In this document: positions 35,172 to 47,149 of the stretch, one piece after another
Layout: each line of letters begins with the position of its first letter
Numbering within the stretch: the stretch's first letter is position 1
Source of the DNA: Tetracentron sinense
Taxonomy: Eukaryota > Streptophyta > Magnoliopsida > Trochodendrales > Trochodendraceae
Direction of reading: 5' to 3'
NCBI GenBank assembly: GCA_015143295.1
Contig: CM026559.1
Span: 20,226,826-20,290,825 of the forward strand
Length of the DNA: 64,000 nt
Translations under genes and position numbers: made by a program
Notes under the pieces: generated by a model
The model's database searches: none
Told to the model about the DNA's origin: nothing
Seen by the model: the letters and a program-made list of their open reading frames with translations, nothing else

Positions 35172-36527
35172 GAAAAAACTATCTTAAGTGGTCTCAATCG
35201 GCAAAAAATATCTACTAAAGGCCGAAAAAAATTAGATATATTAATGGTCAGATTGGTAACCAACTGAAAATGACCTAGAGTATGAGCAATGGGAGTCAGA
35301 TAATTTGAATGTCATGTTGTGGTTGCATCATTCCATGCAACCAAAGATTAGTAGAGCGTTCCTCCTTCTCTGAACCACAAGGAAGATTTGGGACTCTGTT
35401 GCTTAGACATATTCTCTCAAACAGGAAACGTTGCTTGAGTGTATCAGTTAAGCCAGGAAATGGCTCATCTTCGATAAGGTGAGAAGACTTTGGCCAAATA
35501 TTTTGCTCATTTGCATGGTATATGAGAGGAGTTAGATCATTACCAGATCTTCAAACCCTAATATTTTGGGGTTAGAGAACATTACAAGAAACAAGTTATA
35601 AGTATCAAAATGTTTGAAATTCATGCAGGACTAAATCCGACATTTGAACTAGCTAGGGTGTAAAATCTTAGTAAAGACAAGTTACCATCTCTCAACCACG
35701 TTTAATCTTATGTTCAGAGTGAGGAAAGCAAGAGGACTGGCATGAAACCGTTTGGTAGTATGAGAGGTTTGCTCTAGCTTCCTCCTCCGTAGGCCAAAGG
35801 AGTAATAGAAATATGATTAAAAGGCCACAAAGGAATTATATCAAATATGAAGATCATGACAAGTTAAGTGTGATCACTATGGACGGATGAGACATATTGG
35901 GAACCAGTTGGGATCTGGTTGGTCAACCACAGAAGTTTAATAGGCTTGGTTAATACACTGCACATAATGCCTCTACAAGTGATGTTATTGGTCCAATTAT
36001 CTCTCCATCTTCAGCTGCTTGGGCATCCCAGGAAATCTCACAGGGTATTGTTTTCCAAAGGGATATGATCTTTGTCTCTAAGGAAAAAATAGAGAACATT
36101 CGACGCTCCATGGCTCAGTTAGATGGCCCATCTACCACTCCAATTTTGCTCAGTCATGTATCGTTGATTCTGCTCAACATGTGTCTACTTCTTCAAGTCC
36201 CTCCTAGATAATTAACTTAGGTGTTTCTAAGAATATGACTGGTATGCCTTCACTGTTTTCTATTTATTCTATTTGTTCCGGTAAAGATAAAGTACGAATT
36301 GCCTATGACACCCTCTCGTTGCTAGGAAGGGAGGGAGATGTTAATCTTCCTTCCTACCTTTCTTTAGCCTATGTTCTTCATGTTACCATCTATCTGTTAG
36401 TTCCCTTACCAAAAATCTTAAGTATAGTATCACTTTCTTTCCCTCTTACTATGTTTTCAGGACTTGGTAACGAGGAAGACGATTGGTACAGGTCATTACG
36501 TTGTTTGGCCTCTATTTGTTGGATGCA

Positions 36528-36838
36528 AGGTTCTGAATGTCAATATTGCATGACATGTCAATCTGTGGAGAAAAGATATATCGATATTGCAGGAACAATA
36601 TTGCACATAGAGGAATACATTGTAAAAAAAAGTGAAAAATATGAAATTTTTCAATGTAACTTCAGGAAATTTTAAATATATATTAATACATCTAAGAATC
36701 AAAAAAAAAAAATTTTAAAACAACAATATATATAAAGATGCAATGAGAAGGAGGCCAAAGATGTGCGCTAACGTTGATTACCTCTATCTCTACTTATTAA
36801 TATTTTGTAAGTTTTATCAATGATTATTCTAAGTATAC
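36528..36838. mobile_element. GATATATCG-family piece (J) in the Copia element
   Basis: CAAGGTTCTGAATGTCAATA matches, inverted, the right end of copies H and I, and the match continues to GCCAAAGATGTGCGCTAACG. It separates two parts of the Copia GAG-pre/integrase region. The far end and a target duplication are not clear. Confidence 0.65.
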
Positions 36839-37202
36839 TTGGTTTTATCTAATGAAGTCAAAAGATGAAGTATATACTATTTTCAAACAATTTCATATCT
36901 TGAATCAGACTAAATTTGGAAAAAAGATCAACATTCTTTTATTTGGTCAATGGGATATATATGTAGAGGGTTGACGGAATATTTGACTACAAATGGGATA
37001 GAACATCAGTAATCTTGTCCTTACATCCCTCAATATAATGGTGTTACAGAGAGAAAAAATCATCATCTATTATAGGTAACTCGTGTTCTTCTATAATAGA
37101 ACAGTTACTTGGACTGAAGTTGTCTTAACTGTTGTGTTTCTTATTAATCGCTTCTCATCTCATGTTTTGCACTTTCAGTCCCCCTCTCAATTCTTACTTC
37201 TT

Positions 37203-38600
37203 AAAACCTGAGAGGGAGACTAAAAGTGTGTTAGCCTAAAGGTTACAACCTTAGGTTCCTTTATTAATTTTGATGATAACACAATAATGGAATGACCATT
37301 GTGGTTCTAATGTTTCCTTTGAGTGTTTATGAAAAACAGAGTACAAGAGCATTAGTACATCATTCAAGACATTAAGCATGGAAATTAACTTCAACCATAT
37401 GCATGCAATCAAATTCAAAGTTGAAGTCAACTCAAGTCCAAGGCAAAAAGAGCCAAGCTCCAATTCAAGAAGATGAAGTTCTCACTTAAAGCCCAAAACT
37501 AAAAAATCTCAATGAAGAACTATTGGAAGATCATGAAGACAAAGTCAAATTTGAAGATCCAAGATCAAGTTGAAGAACAATTCTCAAGAAGCTTTTAGAG
37601 TCTTATTTTCTATTTTTGAGAGAGTATAGGACTTATGTAAGAAGTCCTCAAAGTATGGTAAGTTGAATGTTCAAATGTCTAGATTGACCTTAGAAGTCTA
37701 AGACCATAATTTATAGTTATTCTAAGGCCCTAGGAAATCATAAGAATGATGGAAATCATGGTAAAGTCAAGCTAAGTGACTTTGGAAAAGGTCTCCATCA
37801 TTTAGAGGAGTTTAAGATGAGATTTCAAAAAAAATACAGAGATCTCGTCGACGAAATTACAGGGGTATTGTTAACTTCGGCAACGAAATTGGCTTCTGAG
37901 CCACTGTTTGATTTACTGTCTCAATCTCGTCGACAAAATCAGTGAACCCACCCAATCTCGTCGACTAATCAAGCAGGAAACAGATTATGCTGTAACGGCT
38001 AGTTTTTCAACGATTTTTTCGCATTTAATGTTTCACCAGCGGCTATAATTTTCTCTGAGCTATAAAAGGAGTTCATTTATGAACTAAATAGTAAATACAA
38101 CCATTGATCTGTGCAATAAATCTTATCATCTACTCTAAATTTCACATTGATTCCTACATTGAATAAACCCTCAAAATCTCAAATCTCTCATATTGAGCTA
38201 TTCAACTCCAAACTTTGAGAGACTTTTAGAATGCAAGGTGTATTTCTCTGGATTGAATACAACTATTCAAATTGTATTTGAAGAAATTAAGAATCGAGGA
38301 CTCTTGTCCTTGAAGCAGGGAGCTTCGTGTAAAGTGAAGAGAGGATTGTTCTCTTGCACTGATAGGCTTGATCTTTGCCCGGAAGAAGATTGGATGGGCT
38401 TGACTTTCGCCAATGAAGAAAGTTGTAAAGGTTTGGGCTTCACCCGTAAGAAGTTTGTGCGATAGTGTATCGTGGAATCTTGAGCGGGAAAGCTTAAGGC
38501 GGGGACGTAGGCAGGAGTGTCGAACCTCGAAAACAATCTCTGTGTTTGCTCTCTCTTATCTCTCATCCTTTCTTCATTGCTTTAATTTAGAATTGAAGTT
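37203..38600 (+). mobile_element. Copia 3' LTR fragment with purine tract
   Basis: GAGAGGGAGACTAAAAG followed by TGTGTTAGCC looks like a polypurine tract and LTR start (37227). A TATA box TATAAAAGG lies at 38061-38069. Near the end GCGGGGACGTAGGCA and CGAACCTCGAAAACAAT are typical of SIRE/Angela-type Copia LTRs. No body of this element remains. Four variants of CTCGTCGAC/CAACGAAAT words lie at 37843-37965. Confidence 0.65.
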
Positions 38601-38604
38601 TGCA

Positions 38605-40959
38605 TGTGGGTGTGAATAGTGCCTTTGGCCAAAGGGCCTTACATGCAATGTGAAATTTGAATTATGAGAAATGGTGAATAACAACCTAGGTGTAATGTAT
38701 GAAGGGGTTATTGCCTTAAGGAAGATGAAAACAAGATTTAAAACCACCCCAAAGGAGTTTGCAGGTGAAAAAGGAGAAAACTGGGATCTACAATTGATCG
38801 CAGCATGGCGGCGATCGATCGTTGTCAAAGGAAAATAAGGGCAAATTTTCAGGTTCACTTGCGATCAATCGTCACAGCCGCCTGACGATCGATCGTCCTG
38901 AACCCAGAATCTAGGCAAGCTCACTAGAAGTTGGACGATCGATCGTTTTTAAACTGACGATCGATCGCCCAGCCTGATGATCGATCGTCATCGCAAAACT
39001 CTGTTTTTTTAAAACACGCGGAAATAAAGGTTTTAACCCTTGGGCCTATAAATAAAAAGCCATTTGGGGGTTTTTGGTTAACCTAAAACCTAGAGGAGAA
39101 GGGAGAAATTTGGGGGTTTCCAAATAGGGTTTTGATTGAAGAAAGAGGAGATCAAAATCATGCTTGGATCTTCACATCAAGCAAAGATCGTGGTGTCTTC
39201 TTCATCCTCAAGGTTGGATCCTCCTCTATCAAGCTTGGGGGTTTTCTACTCAAGGGTTTTCTTCAAGATCAAGCATTGATCCTCAAGGTTAATACACTCT
39301 CCTAGTTACTTTAGTAATGGCCTAAGTTTTTCCTTGGAAATGATTATGCTTGATTTTGTATTTTCCAACTTTTGAAATAAACTAAGGTTCCCTAAAATGG
39401 ATAAGACGAACTAAATAGTAATAGATGTGTAGAATGGATGGATGGTTGAGGCGCTTGGATGCCATATGGTTGTGATGGATATTGTGTGATGGGAAACGAT
39501 GGAAGGGCAATGTATGTTCAATGAAATGTGTTACAAAAAAAAATGGAAAATTTAACAACCATGTAAATGATGAATGCAATGTGCTTGATGAAATGCATGA
39601 ATGAGAAATTAATGAATTTAATAAAGATTATGGAAGTATAAATTGTGGAGTTTTCTTAAATGTAAATTTTGATCAATTACTCTATGTGTTTTCTTAATTC
39701 CTCATTTAACTATAGAAGCGTTGAAATGTTATGTGCTACTCCTTGAATCTCTCATGTCATCATGATTTCCAAAATGGATGCACGCATGCATGCATGAATC
39801 GAGATTTTCTAAATATATATATATATATGAGAAAACAAACAAGAACAATACACGTGATTCACGAAACGAATGATAAAGCCGGACATCGGGCCGGTCAAGG
39901 ATAGGGCATATCCAAGGATATGTCATATCTGGCTCACAAGAAAACAAGACAAGTTTGATAAAGCCGAACTTTGAGTCGGTCAAGGGTAGGGCATATCCCA
40001 AGATATGTCATACCTGGCTCACAAGAAAACAAGATAAGAATGATAATGCCAGACAGAGGACTGGTCAAAGATGTTGGTGCACATTTTCTATTTCGCTTAA
40101 GGATACTTACGTATCCAGCTCACAAGTTGTTTTCTATAATTCGCTGAAGGATACTTACGTATTCGACTCACAAGTCACTACAAGGGCACTAACATCTGGC
40201 TCACAAGTTAAGCATGACAAGGCAAGTCAAGACAAGTATAACAAGTGATTCCAAACAAGAACAAGACAAGACATGCATGATTCCACGAGACAAGAACAAG
40301 TTTTAAACATGACAAGCAAGTTTTGCAAACACAAAAAGATATTTTCAAGAATAAGCATGAAATATGAACACGGGTTTTATACTGAGTTTTCGCATTTGTT
40401 CTATGCATGTCATGATCATTGTATTGCTTTAAATTTGATGTCATGAATCATATTTAGTTATTATTATTGTATTTCGTTATTACTATTGTTATCTAGTAGC
40501 TTGTACTCGCTAAGTATTCCATACTCAGCCGTACATTTCATGTCAGCAGGTCCGGTGGACATCTTCAACCCCGAGCCATGGGTTGAGGAAGAATATGTTG
40601 AAGAGGAAGCTCCCATTCCACTACAGCCTCATGAGGATAGAGACCTAGATAGGTGGCCCTATCTAGACTATTGTGAGTAGGGTCTTATAAAGAAAGAAAG
40701 AGAGACTTGATCATTATTTTGTATTTTGATGGTGGGCATGTCCACCTTTACTTGATACGTTTTGTATATGAACTTGGAATACAGGTGATGGAAAAAAGAA
40801 AAATTTAGTCATGCTTCCGCACTATTTAGCTTCCGCACTCTATATCATGTCTTCATAATGAGATGTTTATCTCTTGTATTTGCAGGATGGTTTGCCAGGT
40901 TATGTATAGTCACACCTAAAGTCTCACCTAACTCCTAGGGGAGATTTTGGAGCGCGACA
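38605..40959 (+). mobile_element. Solo LTR, Tekay-like (LTR-2)
   Basis: It ends GGAGCGCGACA and is collinear with LTR-1: GATCGATCG words (38798-38993), TATA-like CCTATAAATA (39045-39054), GGTTAATACACTC, tandem TGGCTCACAAG units (39880-40208), and CTCAGCCGTAC..TCAGCAGGT. The left border is approximate and no target duplication is certain. CCTAG follows its right end. Confidence 0.75.
38798..38993. repeat. ACGATCGATCGTC word array in LTR-2 U3
   Basis: Seven variants of a GATCGATCG-containing word end about 50 bases before the TATA-like box, as in LTR-1. Confidence 0.8.
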
Positions 40960-42462
40960 CCTAGAGCCTAGTTTGATGGATACTCACAGAATCAAGCTGA
41001 CCATACCTTAGTTGTCGGGCATACCAAAGATGATATTACAGTTCTTATTGTGTATGTAGATATAATTGTGACAAGGAGCAATATGAATAACTAAAGAAGT
41101 ATCTAGCAAGTGCGTTTGAGATTAAGGATCTCATTCTTCTTAATTACTTTTTGGGAATAAAGGTTGCTAGATCTCGTGATGGCATCTTTATATCACAAAG
41201 AAAGTATATCCTAGATCTCATACGTGAACCTGAAAAGCTTATGACTAAACCAGTTAATACCTCAATTGAACAAAATCACAAAATTGATGAGATTGATGGT
41301 ATTCCTCTACAAGATGTTGATAGTTTTCAGCGATTAGTGGGGCGACTAATCTATCTATCTCGCAAAACCAGATATTGCTTATGATGTGAGCATGGTGAAC
41401 AGGTTTATGCATGCTCCCAAGTCCACACACTTGGAGGCAGCATACAGGATTTTGACATATCTCAAATCATTCTCAAGTAGGAGAATCTTATTCAAAAAAC
41501 ATGGGTATATACGGATTGAGTCCTATACAAATGCAGACTGGACAGGTGCTAAAGATGACAAAAAGTCTACATTCATTTATTGTACATTCGTTAGAGGCAA
41601 TTTGGTCACATGGCGAAGTAAAAATAAGCGGTGGTTGCTCGCTCGAGTGAAGAGGCTGAGTTTCGATCGATGGCACATGGAATATGTGAGTCACTATAGT
41701 TAAAGATCCTCATTCAAGAATTGGGATTTAATGTTGAAGGGCCTATGAGTTTATTTAGTGAAAACAAGGCACCAATCAATATCGCCCATAATCCGGTTAT
41801 ACACGACAGAACCAAACACATTGAGATAAATCGTCACTTTATCAGGGAAAGAATCATCAAAGGCGAAGTGTGCACTCCTTATATGAAGACTAATGATCAA
41901 TTAGCTGATGTTCTTACCAAAGCAATTAGTAGTACTTGGTTACTAGAAATGTTAGGCAAGATGGGCATTATAGCTATGTATGCACCATCTTGAGAGGAAG
42001 TGTCGATCCGTATTTATGGTATTTCATGTTAATTACACCATGTGTATTACGCGTATAGTCGTGTCTATTACACGTAATAGACATAAGGGCAAATGTGTAA
42101 TTCTCCACTTTAGTAGTAATATATAAAGTAGATGAGAGATGTAAATCACAATTACAACCTGTCTAATCCCTTTATTTCTCTTCTTCCTCTTTCTATTCTT
42201 TTTCTTCTTCTTCTTCCTCTTTCTACTATAATAACATGTAACAGGGTTTAAATTTAGATAAAACAATGGTTTCGCCTGTAACAACCGTTATGTACCGGTT
42301 TTGCCAGAATTGCTATTCAGGCCGAGATCATTATGTAAAACCTTGGTGCATAAGCATTTCTTTGTACAAAAATGTTGGCTTTCTGTTTGGCTGCTCATTT
42401 TTATCTCTGGCATTGTAAATTATTTTTGCAAATAAAATTTTATATTTGCCACAGATAAAATC

Positions 42463-43030
42463 CAGTGTATTATTGTAGTTAGGCATCGAGGCGATTAAAC
42501 TTGGCTAGGCGAGGTGCTGCCTAGGCGATAAAAATAATTAAACTATATACATTAAATATACATATATATAATATTAATATATACTCAGCAATTTAAAACC
42601 TCCTATGGTTGATAATAATCTAGGCAAATTAATATTTAATGTTGTAAAGCTTGAATGTAAGTCTTTTTCTGTTGAAATGTTTGTTAACTTTTTGACCATG
42701 TAGATAAATTTATTTTTAAAGACTAAAATAGAAGATTTTTTTCACCGGAATTTTGGATTGAACTGGAAAGTTGACTTTTTATTCTTTAGAAATTTGGATC
42801 TAGGATATGTTTTATTGAATTCAAATTAAGGGTATAACCTTATTTACATATAAATAGCTAAAGTATATGAATTTACTTAAGTTATTTATATGTAAATAAG
42901 CTATCAAAAGGACTTACATAGAATGGTGCAAAAACGCCCGCCTAGGGAGGCAGGCGTCTAGGCGATGATGCTCCAAGATCGCCTAGGTGACCACCTAGAC
43001 GACGCCTAGGCAACCACCTTGACTACACTG
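42463..43030. mobile_element. GGCGAT-word foldback element (F)
   Basis: Ends CAGTGTATTATTGTAGTTAGG and, inverted, CAGTGTAGTCAAGGTGG. The arms repeat TAGGCGA/GCCTAG words in opposite orientation around an AT-rich core. Flanks ATAAAATC (42455-42462) and GAAAAATC (43031-43038) agree in 6 of 8 bases. Confidence 0.65.
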
Positions 43031-44645
43031 GAAAAATCACTCCATTATACTTATTTACTTTACTGTTGATCACCCCACCAACTATCCTGCACATCCCCAT
43101 AAGTCCAAAATTATAAACCTAAAACCTGATTTTTTTGTCTTAATCCCAAGGACAGTCCCAAATCCATATTCTTTAGCCCTAAATCTGTCCATTAAACCAG
43201 CACTCTTTTAACCCCTATCTCTTCCTGAAGAGCCCCCATAGATAATTGCTATCACAGTCTTTAAAAAATTTTACTTAAAACCCTCAACCATCTCTCTAAC
43301 ATAGGCTATTAACATACTTGAGCCATCCCTATTAACCAAAATTCTAATCTACCAAACCATAGTTTAAGAGCCTGCTCACTATCCCTAAATCCTATGGTTA
43401 AAATCATCAGATTTCCAAAGAGTTCAGAGGATTTCACTGGTTGTTCAGCATCACATAATATATTAACATCATTACATAAGAGGACGGTCACCTGGACTCT
43501 TCAAGTTAGTAGGCGAGTGCCACAAACTCACCTTATTCATGTCTTATTTATAGTGGTTGATGAATTATAATACATGAACTCATAGATTGATAATTGTTAA
43601 ATCGTAGCTTGATTAGTACTTGAGAAACCATCCATGTGATAGATTAGTCATTGTAGTTATTTGTTAAAAACTTAATATATGTTATGTTTGACTTCTGAAT
43701 ATAATATCTTCACTAATAGATTTCTATTTATCTACTGTCGTTGCAAAAGTTTATGCTTTCTCCTATTTAATTTCTTCCCTTTGCATTTTGCAATCTCCCA
43801 TCTTGATATAATATTTAAAAATGTAAAAGTTTTTAAAATTAAAACTAAAATATCCTTTGTGTCCTCGGATCCTATTATTTGGGGTTCCGACACCTTGCAT
43901 CTGTGTTGGATTCCAACACCTTGCATCTATGTTGGATTCCAACACCCATGCCATGTTTGTGCAACTTATAAGAAAAGTATTTCTATCCAAAATTTAACTT
44001 GTGTGTGTGTACACGCGTGCACATGTCAGCACATATTCTAGAATGCAACAGAATATGGAGATAAGATTTCTCTAATTGAATCTTCCAAGAAAGTTGTGGC
44101 CTAGAAGTTTAGCACAAATATTCTTGATAAATGATGAATCTAGGTATAATGGTAGAATAACGATATGAAATGAAAAAAAAACTTGAATTGTATAAGCACA
44201 CTCTCGAATGTGTGCTGCCAGCCGCCATATCACATTATAGAAAGAACCTTCGACTAAACATGAGCTTACAGGACTCGTGAAGAGAAAATGGTTTCAGGTG
44301 AATTGCACAGACACTTCCAGTGGATGAGAAACAAAGTCGATAAGAATGTAGAGACGTAGGGTCCATATGGAAGATACATTATGTCATAATCGTGAACCTG
44401 CTTCTAAACTTAGCGTTAGCATATAAAATGATAATAAAGAAAAGACATTTATAATACCATGGAAGCACGATCCATAGAATCATAGATAACAAATTTATCA
44501 TAAGTTACAGAGTACTATAGAACTAGAACAGAGATCAGGTTGACCACTAAATATTTAAAATCTAGGTTCAGATATGGAAAGGTATGTGTTAACCATGAAA
44601 AAATAAGGTCCATCATTAAGAGACTGACAAGAAAGAGTCACTAAC
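43031..44645. other. Intron 4, distal part
   Basis: No element recognised. A 27-bp tandem repeat (ACACCTTGCATCTGTGTTGG) lies at about 43885-43950 and a (GT)n tract near 44000. Confidence 0.45.
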
Positions 44646-44994
44646 ATGTGGTACCATAACAGTGTTTAAAGTGCAGGTTCCATGATCCAACTTCGACTTT
44701 GAACTTGAATCCAGTTTCTTCTCCTCCAACCATTTCTTTGCCTCCATAACAGCTGTGTTAGAGAGATTGGGCATGAGTGCTTGAGAAATAGAATTAGTTC
44801 CATCAGCCAAATAAGGGTATGCTGCAGGTGATTTTTTTGTCTGCCATTGCGGTTGCAAATCTTCTGCAAAAACAATACTACTCCCAACTGTTCTGTCAGG
44901 CATCTCTTTTTGTCTCCAATGCTCACCATCTTTCATGGTGGGAAAGTCTACAACTCGCGATTGAATAATCTTTGTCAGCCTATCACATTCTTCC
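44646..44994 (-). CDS. KAKU4: KAKU4-like exon 4 (largest coding exon in view)
   Basis: Exon 4 is 349 nt. One base completes the Arg split with exon 3, then 116 codons follow. It starts EECDRLTKIIQSRVVDFPTM, passes through a low-complexity Ser/Lys/Pro region, and contains AVMEAKKWLEEKK followed by SSSKSKLDHGTCTLNTVMVPH. The acceptor is TTCACCAG and the donor is GTTAGT after CAT, leaving phase 0. The EAKKWLEEKK segment and the LDHGTC stretch are recurrent in KAKU4 homologues. The apparent ORF runs on upstream into intron, but the acceptor and the motif continuity with exon 3 fix the border. Intron 4, downstream, is about 16.5 kb. Confidence 0.87.
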
Positions 44995-46164
44995 CTGGTG
45001 AAGCAGATGACGGAGCCCCCATTCAGAACTTGAAAGATTGAACCGTAAATATAGGAAAAATTAAATGTAGAATATTGTGTAGCAACTTTCATTATCTATC
45101 AAGGCCATAGTAGCACACCTAGTTCGACATGTGTTGGTTTTTAGATTTCTGATAGAAAGGCATGTGTAATAAGGGATATTTTAGTGCAGCACTGTAATTG
45201 GCCAAGTGTGTGTGTGCAATGATCAACATAATGTATCTCTTTATGCCGTTTTGTCATGTTTCCTTGATATATCGATAATGTTTCGTAACATCTTGGTCCA
45301 AAAGTAAGAAACATGCATATTATTAGAAAAAGTCAGTTTATGTGTAGTGCACAGTAAAAAGCAGGCCTAATATTAGAAAAAGCCGTTCTTGCATTGTCAT
45401 TTCTATAATACCAATGCCTGTTTCCTAATTTCTCCCCAAGTTTTGCCATCATGTTCCCAAAAATTTTACAATGATCCCATTATGTTTCCACAATATGCCT
45501 TGTATGGTTGAGAAGCCAAAACATAGTCCAACATAAAATTTGAAGAAACATTGATCTTGTGTCATTCTCAAAACTCAAAATTATTCACCATAAAAATGGG
45601 TTCCAAGGAAAGATAACAAAATATATAGATACAAATTTGGGAAAAAATTTAGTATCAGCTTAATGCCAGCAGATGGAACAAAGATTAACAAGAATATAGA
45701 ACGAAAATGAAGTATAATCTACATAGCCCAATCATGACCTTCGTAGGGCTATATCTTCAGGCCTGAGATCACATAGCACCATTACACTCTTCTCCTTGCC
45801 TTCACTTTGTAAATTAAATTTTACTGGAGAGCAATGCAAAATGAGGATCAATCTTGGTCTGAAGTGTTAAATAAATTAATGTTATATAATACTATCCTAG
45901 TGTCCTTCTAAGTTATTTCATGAGTAACAAACTTAAAGAGATTATTCAAAGAAATAAGTATTATTTTCCAAATGACCAATGTAGAATATACATAATTACA
46001 TAATGAGTCATGTTTCACTTTTCTTATTAGTAAAAAAAATCAATATGTCAGAAATATCAAAACAACAAAGAGAGTCACGATAGGTGAACTAGAGGAAAAC
46101 AACTAAAAGAGAAACGACAAAAAAGGATAGCACTACCACTATCCATACTAAGAGAATGAAGACA
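44995..46164. other. Intron 3, unassigned
   Basis: AT-rich. The ORF of exon 4 runs into its right edge up to 45092, but the acceptor TTCACCAG excludes it. Confidence 0.5.
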
Positions 46165-46960
46165 GACCTAAATTATCCCAGTCCCTTCTAATCGAGCACT
46201 AAGAAAACAGTAAGCAATATCTAGACTAATCTTCCAAACTGAAGCAGAAGTGTTGTCAAACACCCTCCTATTCCCCTCCTCCCAAATGCCCCAACCAATA
46301 ACACCTGGGAGAGTCCTCCAAATCATTCTCAGAACGTCATCCGCATCTCTCAAGAACCAACTAGAGATTAGGGCCTTCAAACAAGAAGGGAAAACCAACA
46401 GCACCACCAGTCGGAATAGAAAATGGCCCCAAATCCAAAAAGTCAGAGGGCAATGGTGAATAATTTTGTCCACTCCTAATCTCAGCCATATACATAAAGA
46501 TCCTGTAGGTAAGTCTCTACTCCCACTCTTCTCTTCAAGTGGTCTAATGTCTTCTCTTTAAGTGATCCAAGGTGAGAATTTTGTCCACAAAAGATGTCCT
46601 TAGACGGAATGTCAAGGGTCCACACTACTCTGTAAGGAAAAGAAGAACCGGGTCTGACGCTTGAAGACATGTAGAATGATCCTACAATGAACCAGCCCTT
46701 GCTCTCCCTTAGACCAAATCCGACCATCTTTCGCAAGAGAATTGGCTTCATTAAAGAAATCTGGATCAAAAGCCTTAAGAAGTCCTCCATCTTCCAATCG
46801 TTCAAAACCTTTCTCAACTTAGGCAACCACACTACCTCGCCACTCCTAGTTTCATAGCAATAATCCACCACATGGTGCTTGTCAGAGGCCAAGGATTACA
46901 AGCTACCAGACTCATGCTATAACCAACTGATGCAACACCACAAGCCCTCCCAAAATTAAA
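46165..46960 (-). mobile_element. Antisense LINE 3' end, copy 1
   Basis: The reverse strand reads WTLDIPSKDIFCGQNSHLGS, then HHCPLTFWIWGHFLFRLVVL and GVIGWGIWEEGNRRVFDN, the zinc-finger-like end of L1 ORF2. Several frameshifts. Confidence 0.8.
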
Positions 46961-47149
46961 CTCCACCACGTCTATTCCAACCTTGAAACTAATGAATTTA
47001 TGGAACTCCTCTTAATCTTCATGATAGCTTTCCACAAAATACCACCATGAGGTCTTCAACAAAAGGTTAATAAAATAGAAGGAAAAATAACGAATGTACA
47101 AAGACAGTTTACTGAATGCTTACAAACCAAAGCAACAGCACCAAAAGAT

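Larger units (their letters stand above)
32869..42227 (+). mobile_element. Ty1/Copia retrotransposon with both LTRs, decayed and nested
   Basis: The left LTR (32869-33091) and right LTR (42001-42227) are similar, both carrying TATTTATG..ATTTCATGTTAATTA and a CTTCCTCTTTCTAC end. After the left LTR comes TTGGTATCAAAGC, the usual tRNA-Met primer site; before the right LTR is the purine tract GAGAGGAAG. Flanks CTAAT/ATAAT may be the 5-bp duplication. Broken frames give gag (about 35260-35970), a GAG-pre/integrase piece (36420-37200, NGVTERKNHHLL) and reverse transcriptase/RNase H (40970-41990, YVDIIVTRS and HIEINRHFIRE). Inserted in it are a MITE (34786), a GATATATCG-type piece (36528), a second Copia LTR (37203) and Tekay LTR-2 (38605). 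Confidence 0.83.

Noticed and set aside
34600-35187. 195-residue ORF on the plus strand
   Set aside because: Most of it is the CGAGT-word foldback element and Copia leader; composition follows the repeat and there is no homology to a protein.
38691-40959. LTR-2 starting at TGTAATG (38691) with a CCTAG duplication
   Set aside because: Similarity to LTR-1 (TGAATAGTRC block at 38612) starts earlier, and the duplication is off by one base; the border is left approximate.
41151-41993. Functional reverse transcriptase/RNase H gene
   Set aside because: Several frameshifts and stops separate the motifs; it is the decayed 3' part of the Copia element.
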